Source of the DNA: Pseudomonadota bacterium
Lineage (GTDB): Bacteria > Pseudomonadota > Alphaproteobacteria > Azospirillales > Azospirillaceae
Assembly (NCBI GenBank): GCA_023413605.1
Contig: JAEZPL010000162.1
Span: 1-9,058 of the forward strand
DNA length: 9,058 bases
Direction of reading: 5' to 3'
Shown here in pieces: positions 5,066 to 9,058 of the stretch. Every line of letters starts with the position of its first letter. Positions within the stretch are counted from its first letter, which is position 1. Made by a program: the position numbers and the translations under genes. Below the pieces are notes generated by a model that had not been told where the DNA came from, ran no database searches, and was given only the letters and a program-made list of their open reading frames with translations.

Positions 5066-5165
5066 GAAACTAACTTTGGGAAGGATCGACACCAAAGGCC
5101 CATGCGGTTCCAAGAATCACAGCGGTGTCCATCAAACCGCTTTGCTACGAGGTACGGGGAGAGTC

Positions 5166-5966
5166 ATGGATCAAAACACCCGCGACCTGATGGGGCATTT
5201 GCCATATCTGCGCCGCTATGCGCGTGCCTTGACCGGCACATCGGTGCAGGGCGACGCCCTTGTGACGCGCACTTTGGAATGGTTCCTGGAAAGCCCGGAC
5301 ACGGGTGCTGGAACCGACCTGTCGCGAGGGTCGCTGTACCGGCATCTCAACCAGCTGCAGGACAGCTCAGGGCAACGCGCTGCGGCGGCGGTCACTCCGC
5401 ATCCCGTCGAAGCGGCTCTGCATGCTCTGGACGAGATCGACCGCCGGCTCTACCTGCTGGTCAATCTGGAGGATCTGCCGGTGGCCGATGCGGCCGTGGT
5501 GCTGGGCATTCCCCCGGAAGAAGCCGTGGAGCGGCTGAACCACGCCCGCGAGCAGGTGCGAGCCAAGCTCGCGGCGGTGATTCTGATTGTCGAGGATGAC
5601 GCCATCATTGCCTACGACCTGGCGGAGACGGTGCGGGGCATGGGGCACACCGTGTGCGGCAACGCCGCCACGATGGACGAGGCCCTGGCGCTGGCCGCCA
5701 AGCATTCCCCGACGCTCGCCCTGATGGACATCCGGCTGGCGGAAGGCGACAACGGCATCGAGGTGGCGCGGGAGCTGCGCCGGCAGCGCTTCCTGCCGGT
5801 GATTTTCGTGACGGCCTTCCCGAACGAGCTGTCGAAGCGCGGGCTGGAGCATCTGGGACCGGTGATCCCGAAGCCCTTCACCCGCGAACAGATCGAACAG
5901 GCCATCACCCGCGCCGTGTTCACGCCCCATCCCGAGGATGCAAACCTGACGGCGAAACCGCACTGA
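5166..5966 (+). CDS. phyR: PhyR-type general stress response regulator
   Basis: PhyR is a response regulator whose N-terminal half mimics an ECF sigma factor. When phosphorylated it binds the anti-sigma factor NepR and frees EcfG. The 266-residue product has the sigma-like part at about 1-135 (MGHLPYLRRYARALTG; DLPVADAAVVLGIPPEEAVERLNHAREQ is the sigma4-like helix-turn-helix) and the receiver at about 138-255. Receiver residues seen are the acidic pair D144/D145 in IVEDDA, phosphoacceptor D188 in LALMDIR, T216 in VIFVTAFP and K236 in IPKPF. The start at 5166 is chosen because GGGGAG lies 4-5 bases upstream and the product begins with the usual PhyR N-terminus; the open frame extends 46 codons further without family likeness. 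Neither nepR nor ecfG is adjacent, unlike most phyR loci, so this may be a paralogue or a split locus. Confidence 0.92.
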   Translation: MDQNTRDLMGHLPYLRRYARALTGTSVQGDALVTRTLEWFLESPDTGAGTDLSRGSLYRHLNQLQDSSGQRAAAAVTPHPVEAALHALDEIDRRLYLLVNLEDLPVADAAVVLGIPPEEAVERLNHAREQVRAKLAAVILIVEDDAIIAYDLAETVRGMGHTVCGNAATMDEALALAAKHSPTLALMDIRLAEGDNGIEVARELRRQRFLPVIFVTAFPNELSKRGLEHLGPVIPKPFTREQIEQAITRAVFTPHPEDANLTAKPH

Positions 5967-5996
5967 TACCGGCCTGCTCCTCCCCGGCGGGACGCC

Positions 5997-6863
5997 TTAC
6001 TTGAACACCACCGTCTTGTTGCCGTTCAGCAGGACGCGGTGTTCGACGTGGTACCGGACGGCGCGGGCGAGAACGACGTTCTCGATGTCCCGCCCGATGG
6101 CAACAAGGTCATCGGGCGTCATGGTGTGGTCCACGCGCTCCGCCTCCTGCTCGATGATCGGCCCTTCGTCCAGGTTCGACGTCACGTAGTGCGCCGTGGC
6201 GCCGATCAGCTTCACGCCGCGGGCGTGCGCCTGGTGGTAGGGCTTGGCGCCCTTGAAGCTGGGCAGGAAGGAGTGGTGGATGTTGATGACCCGCCCCGCC
6301 ATCCGTTCGCACAGGGCCGGCGACAGCACCTGCATGTAGCGGGCGAGCACCACCAGATCGACCTTCTCCTCCTCCACGATGCTCAGCAGCCGGGCTTCCT
6401 GCTGGGCCTTGGACTCGCCGCTCACCGGCAGGTAATGGAAGGGAATGTTGTGCCACGCGGCGAGTTGGTAGAAATCGCGGTGGTTCGACACGATGGCCGG
6501 AATCTCGATCGGCAGATAGCCGTTGCGGTACCGGTACAGCAGATCGTTCAGGCAATGCCCGAATTTCGACACCATGATCAGCACGCGCTGCCGCCGGCTG
6601 GCGTCGTGCAGCTTCCACGTCATCGCGAAGCGCTCGGCCACCTGCTCCGTGAAATCCGCCTTGATTTCGGCCTGCGTGGGGCCGTTGGCGGGGGCGGAAA
6701 AATGGATGCGCAGGAAGAACAGGCCCGACGTGCGGTCACCGAACTGCGCGCTGTCGATGATATTGCACGACCGCTCCGCCAGGAAGCCTGACACCGCGAA
6801 AACGATACCGACCGTGTCGGGGCACGAAATGGTCAGAATATAATCGGAGCTGGTCTCGGACAT
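5997..6863 (-). CDS. purU: Formyltetrahydrofolate deformylase
   Basis: PurU hydrolyses 10-formyltetrahydrofolate to formate and tetrahydrofolate in the cytosol. This balances one-carbon pools and supplies formate for the PurT step of purine synthesis. The 288-residue length fits the family. An N-terminal ACT domain (about 8-85; YILTISCPDTVGIVFAVSGFLAE) is followed by a formyltransferase fold from about 92. Catalytic residues align with the GART-type triad: N194 and H196 in INIHHSFLPSFKGAKPYHQA, and D232 in SNLDEGPII, with H225 in GATAHY. The ATG at 6863 starts the ACT domain exactly; the upstream extension of the frame is not family-like. No clear Shine-Dalgarno site precedes it. The gene is convergent with phyR, with 30 bases between the stops and no clear terminator. 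Confidence 0.95.
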   Translation of the reverse strand: MSETSSDYILTISCPDTVGIVFAVSGFLAERSCNIIDSAQFGDRTSGLFFLRIHFSAPANGPTQAEIKADFTEQVAERFAMTWKLHDASRRQRVLIMVSKFGHCLNDLLYRYRNGYLPIEIPAIVSNHRDFYQLAAWHNIPFHYLPVSGESKAQQEARLLSIVEEEKVDLVVLARYMQVLSPALCERMAGRVINIHHSFLPSFKGAKPYHQAHARGVKLIGATAHYVTSNLDEGPIIEQEAERVDHTMTPDDLVAIGRDIENVVLARAVRYHVEHRVLLNGNKTVVFK

Positions 6864-7062
6864 TGCGCATCTACCGTTGCGGGCGACAAAAAAAGTGGGC
6901 GCATTCCCTAGCACGAAATGCGGGAGCGATGCATCCCACAACATCGGACCACATCGCAGGCGGCTGTTCCAAGACCGGTGAAGCATGGCCGTCCGCATCC
7001 GGCACGGCATTTTGGTAAGGATTTTCGTGCCATGCTGGTCGCCTCGACCGGGGGAGGTGGCC

Positions 7063-7449
7063 ATGGCCAGAGGCGGCAAGATCATCGGCGAATACGCGAA
7101 GGGCAAGGTGGACAAGCTTCTGACGCCGGAGGCGGCGGAAAGCACGTCGCGCCACCGCATCATGCATTTCCTTGAAAACATGGAAGCCGCCATCCTGGAA
7201 GCGAACTGCGAGGTGATCGGGCGCGAGATCCCGCACCTGAACCAGGAGTCCTTCCTGCGGATGGCCGTGCGTGTGGCGGAATTACGGGCCGACTACATCC
7301 GCGCCGGCCTGAAGGTGGCGGAAAGCCGACATCCGGACGCCGGGGCGATCGACGAATTGGCGCGCGTCCGCCGTTCCTATGAAGAAATGCTGGCCGTTTT
7401 CGAAGCGGCGGAACGAGTTATAGAACGCGGTTACGTCAAACTGGGATGA
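7063..7449 (+). CDS. Hypothetical helical protein, 128 aa
   Basis: No known domain is recognised. The product is soluble and almost entirely helical. It has a basic N-terminus (MARGGKIIGEYAKGKVDKLL) and then amphipathic helices such as HRIMHFLENMEAAILEANCEVIG (31-53), ESFLRMAVRVAELRADYIRAGLKVAE (62-87) and IDELARVRRSYEEMLAVFEAAERVIER (96-122). The single cysteine is C49. There is no signal peptide or membrane segment. The start at 7063 is supported by GGGGAGG 5 bases upstream; an upstream M at 6985 has no such site. It is divergent from purU with a 199-base gap and may share the region downstream with the small gene at 7557-7724. Codon use is like its neighbours. Confidence 0.75.
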   Translation: MARGGKIIGEYAKGKVDKLLTPEAAESTSRHRIMHFLENMEAAILEANCEVIGREIPHLNQESFLRMAVRVAELRADYIRAGLKVAESRHPDAGAIDELARVRRSYEEMLAVFEAAERVIERGYVKLG

Positions 7450-7470
7450 TCTGAAAAAATTCCGCACCGC

Positions 7471-7511
7471 ACAAAAGCAAAACCCCTTCTTCGCGTTGGC
7501 GAAAAAGGGGT
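7471..7511 (-). terminator. Rho-independent terminator of the 55-residue gene
   Basis: The hairpin arms are 7482-7494 and 7499-7511 (CCCCTT-C-TTCGC and GCGAA-A-AAGGGG, with one mismatch at 7489/7504) around the loop GTTG. On the minus strand the stem is followed by TTTTGCTTTT. On the plus strand nothing T-rich follows, so the terminator is meant for the minus-strand gene ending at 7557. It may still slow transcription from the 7063-7449 gene, which ends 32 bases before it. Confidence 0.8.
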
Positions 7512-7556
7512 CGAAGACATCGCTTGTCCGTGTGGTCGCGTGCTGATCGCGGGCCG

Positions 7557-7724
7557 TCAGACGTCGCGGAAGTGTTCCAATTCCCGGCTCAGGTTTGTCG
7601 CCTCCTGTTTCAGAGCAACCAACCGCCGCACATCCGGTGTCGGGCGGCGCTCTTCCTTTTCAAGCTCGCCTTCGACCTCGCGCTGCTCCTGCCGGATGAT
7701 GTTGAACAGTGCCTTCCTCAACAT
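7557..7724 (-). CDS. Small charged helical protein, 55 aa, YdcH/DUF465-like
   Basis: The gene is short but fully equipped: ATG at 7724 with GGGAGG 5 bases upstream, a sigma70-like promoter at 7751-7779 and a terminator at 7471-7511. The product begins MLRKALFNIIRQEQREVEGE and is rich in Glu, Arg and Lys. It should form two helices joined by a short RPTPD turn (27-31), and the second helix reads LVALKQEATNLSRELEHF. The order of a charged helix, a Pro/Asp turn and then an L..LK....L..E helix resembles the YdcH/DUF465 family, whose function is unknown. The likeness is a pattern impression, not a proven match. There is no signal peptide. Neighbours give no functional clue, since it is a single-gene transcription unit. 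Confidence 0.75.
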   Translation of the reverse strand: MLRKALFNIIRQEQREVEGELEKEERRPTPDVRRLVALKQEATNLSRELEHFRDV

Positions 7725-7745
7725 CGTCACCTCCCGAGCTTATTT

Positions 7746-7757
7746 CTAAAATTTTAG
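7746..7757. repeat. Perfect palindrome CTAAAATTTTAG over a -10 box
   Basis: This 12-base palindrome contains the whole -10 hexamer (TAAAAT) of the promoter at 7751-7779, plus six bases towards the transcription start. Self-complementarity here could place a dimeric repressor on the -10, or it may be incidental to an AT-rich -10. Confidence 0.5.
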
Positions 7758-7779
7758 CGCTTTCGGCGACTATTTTCAA
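7751..7779 (-). promoter_or_regulatory. Sigma70-like promoter of the 55-residue gene
   Basis: On the minus strand TTGAAA (7779-7774) is separated by exactly 17 bases from TAAAAT (7756-7751), 4 of 6 and 5 of 6 matches to the housekeeping consensus. The predicted start near 7744 leaves a leader of about 20 bases that holds the Shine-Dalgarno site. It is the best housekeeping promoter in the window. Confidence 0.65.
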
Positions 7780-7871
7780 GGAAGCCATACCAAGAGTCGA
7801 ATCTTCATCGGTGCAAGCCCAGGCGTATGAATATCTTCCGAGGACATTTGGCGGGGGTACCCCTTCCAACC

Positions 7872-7900
7872 TTGACAACCCTTTTTCGCATCACCATTGG
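7872..7900 (+). promoter_or_regulatory. Candidate promoter of the amidase gene
   Basis: TTGACA (7872-7877) is a perfect -35 hexamer. The region 17 bases on reads CATTGG (7895-7900), a poor -10. It lies in the divergent intergenic region and points to the amidase gene, with a leader of about 130 bases. The palindrome GGGGTACCCC (7854-7863) sits just upstream. The rest of 7780-8037 shows nothing else I can support. Confidence 0.35.
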
Positions 7901-8037
7901 TTAACGCGGACTCGCGGCCGGCGAACGCTCCCCTTGCGATGCCTGTCCGCGTCGACGGTTCGGGCGACTCCGAATTTGGCCGGATTTCAGAGCCCGGAAC
8001 AGCCGGGCGCAGGGTTTGGGCGCGGAGTTTGGGGTGC

Positions 8038-8841
8038 ATGGAACGCAGACGGCTGCTTCACCTGGCACTGACGCTTCCCCTCGCGGGGGTCGGCGCGCTC
8101 TGCCCTCTGCCGTCCCGTGCGGCGGAACGCAAGGCCTCCGGGCGCGCCACGGCGCGGTCGCGCATGGTGGTGATCGACCCCGGCCACGGCGGCATCGATC
8201 CGGGCGCCATCGGTGCGCGTGGCACCCGGGAAAAGGACGTCACTCTCGACATCGCCCGCGAGGTCGCGCGTTTGCTGTCCGGCCAGCACCGGATCGGCGC
8301 GACGCTGACCCGCACCGACGACCGCTTTCTCGAACTGCAGGCGCGCGTGGACCGCGCGCGGGAGGCGCGGGCGGACCTGTTCGTGTCCATCCACGCCGAC
8401 AGCGCCCCGAACCGAGAGGCGCGCGGCCTGTCCGCCTACACCCTGTCCGAGAAGGGCTCCGACGCCTTCGCCGCCGCCCTGGCCAACAAGGAAAACGCCG
8501 TGGACCGGTTGGGCGGCGTGGACCTGAAGGGCACCAAGAAAGTGGTCAAGGACATCCTTCTCGACCTCACCGCGCGCCACACGAAGCACGCGGCGCTGGT
8601 GGCGCGGCAGTCCATCATTAAGGGTGCCGGGAGAGACCTGAGGTTGCTCGACAATCCCATGCGCTCCGCAAACTTCGCCGTACTGAAGGCACCGGACATC
8701 CCATCCGTGCTTCTTGAGACCGGGTTCCTATCGAACCCCCGCGACGAAGCGATTTTGCGCGACCCAAAAGCGCGGCGAACCGTCGCACGCGTGCTTGCCC
8801 GTGAGATCGCAACCCTGATTTCTCGCCCTCCCTTCGCTTGA
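8038..8841 (+). CDS. amiC: N-acetylmuramoyl-L-alanine amidase, Amidase_3 type, Tat-exported
   Basis: This zinc enzyme cuts the amide bond between muramic acid and L-Ala in peptidoglycan and helps separate daughter cells. The 267-residue product starts with a twin-arginine-like signal (MERRRLLHLALTLPLAGVGA, then SRA-A near 26-29), so it is likely exported folded to the periplasm. The catalytic domain covers about 43-262. Zinc ligands are H50 in DPGHGG, E65 in TREKD and H119 in SIHAD; the catalytic glutamate is E227 in LLETGF. There is no AMIN domain before the catalytic part, so it is a short form. The ATG at 8038 begins the signal sequence; a GGGG 3 bases before and GGAG 10 bases before are possible binding sites. 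The upstream 47 codons of open frame do not look like protein. The gene symbol is by family, not by orthology test. Confidence 0.9.
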   Translation: MERRRLLHLALTLPLAGVGALCPLPSRAAERKASGRATARSRMVVIDPGHGGIDPGAIGARGTREKDVTLDIAREVARLLSGQHRIGATLTRTDDRFLELQARVDRAREARADLFVSIHADSAPNREARGLSAYTLSEKGSDAFAAALANKENAVDRLGGVDLKGTKKVVKDILLDLTARHTKHAALVARQSIIKGAGRDLRLLDNPMRSANFAVLKAPDIPSVLLETGFLSNPRDEAILRDPKARRTVARVLAREIATLISRPPFA

Positions 8842-8966
8842 CCACCTCGTCTTCGCGCCTGCAGCGAGTGAAACATTCGTGCATCACCCCGGAACAAAAC
8901 GACGATGAAGCACAGCAAATCCAAGATTCCCCATTGCAAACGCGCCTGCGGCATGACTTTTTCCGG

Positions 8967-8989
8967 CCGCCTGTCCTTTCGACGGGCGG
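8967..8989 (+). other. Leader hairpin before the right-hand partial gene
   Basis: CCGCCTGTC (8967-8975) and GACGGGCGG (8981-8989) pair along 9 positions with one G-U around CTTTC. The stem ends 6 bases before the Shine-Dalgarno site GGAGG (8996-9000). No T-run follows, so it is not a terminator of the amidase gene; it could influence translation of the next gene. Confidence 0.45.
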
Positions 8990-9006
8990 GGGAGCGGAGG
9001 CTGAGC

Positions 9007-9058
9007 GTGTCGGGGTTTAGCCGCCTTTGGGCGCTGGTCGGTATGGCCGCTGTCGCGG
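9007..9058 (+). CDS. Start of an exported or membrane protein (partial)
   Basis: GTG at 9007 is preceded by GGAGG with 6 bases between, and the frame is open to the window edge (17 codons). The visible residues, MSGFSRLWALVGMAAVA, read as the start of a signal peptide or membrane anchor: a short polar segment with one arginine, then a hydrophobic run. In many alphaproteobacteria a penicillin-binding protein 1A gene follows the amidase gene, so mrcA is a plausible guess from gene order only. Nothing in the 17 residues proves it. Confidence 0.5.
   Translation, partial: MSGFSRLWALVGMAAVA

Noticed and set aside
4910..5113. 67-codon minus-strand frame upstream of the second small RNA
   Set aside because: It has no Shine-Dalgarno site and no family likeness, contains the GGAAC tandem repeat, and lacks the NepR pattern I looked for.
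5028..5165. 46-codon N-terminal extension of phyR
   Set aside because: It has no Shine-Dalgarno site, crosses the perfect inverted repeat at 5043-5065, and its residues are unlike PhyR; the ATG at 5166 has a good site and the usual N-terminus.
6864..7193. 110-codon N-terminal extension of purU
   Set aside because: PurU begins with the ACT domain, which starts right at 6863; the extension also overlaps the 7063-7449 gene, which has a better binding site.
7998..8020. GGAAC...GTTT upstream of the amidase as an EcfG promoter
   Set aside because: The spacing is only 13 bases, too short for the 16-17 needed.
1..9058. CRISPR arrays, tRNA/rRNA genes, insertion sequences, prophage or att sites
   Set aside because: I saw no spaced repeats of CRISPR type, no cloverleaf-like sequence, no transposase and no terminal inverted repeats with target duplications.

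Overview
The window is high-GC DNA with the gene content and codon bias of an alphaproteobacterium. An Azospirillum-like member of the Rhodospirillales fits best: it carries a PhyR-type general stress response regulator, a Tat-type AmiC amidase, a proteobacterial PurU, and several conserved hypothetical proteins of the kind seen in that order. The taxonomic call is inference from protein style, not from a marker gene.

Layout, left to right. (1) 1-207: the 3' end of an unrecognised gene on +. (2) 394-1155 +: a class I SAM-dependent methyltransferase whose tail overlaps, tail to tail, a small GtrA-type membrane protein on -. (3) 1119-3709 -: a compact three-gene operon, marR-type regulator, then 2-aminobenzoate-CoA-ligase-like enzyme, then GtrA. 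The gaps are 3 and 11 bases, so translation is probably coupled. (4) 3905-4438 -: a 177-residue helical protein of unknown function. (5) 4439-5165: a 727-base region with no credible protein gene but dense signals on the minus strand. There are two rho-independent terminators (12-bp stem + T9; 11-bp stem + T8), each preceded by a GGAAC-N16/17-GGTT element resembling the promoter of the general stress sigma factor EcfG. They read as two tandem small RNAs. (6) 5166-5966 +: phyR. (7) 5997-6863 -: purU, convergent with phyR. (8) 7063-7449 +: a 128-residue helical hypothetical. (9) 7557-7724 -: a 55-codon gene with its own sigma70-like promoter, Shine-Dalgarno site and terminator, resembling the YdcH/DUF465 family. 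(10) 8038-8841 +: a Tat-exported N-acetylmuramoyl-L-alanine amidase. (11) 9007 onward: the start of another exported or membrane protein, cut by the window edge.

The most interesting part is the phyR upstream region. PhyR releases EcfG from its anti-sigma factor NepR under stress, but neither nepR nor ecfG is in this window. Instead, an EcfG-like promoter drives a predicted RNA of about 87 nt. It has a 5' hairpin exposing an anti-Shine-Dalgarno CCUCCC loop and a 3' terminator hairpin with a C-containing loop. This is the architecture described for GsrN, the sigmaT-dependent small RNA that lies beside the general stress locus of Caulobacter. The second, upstream unit may be a paralogous or independent RNA. 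All of this is prediction from sequence only.
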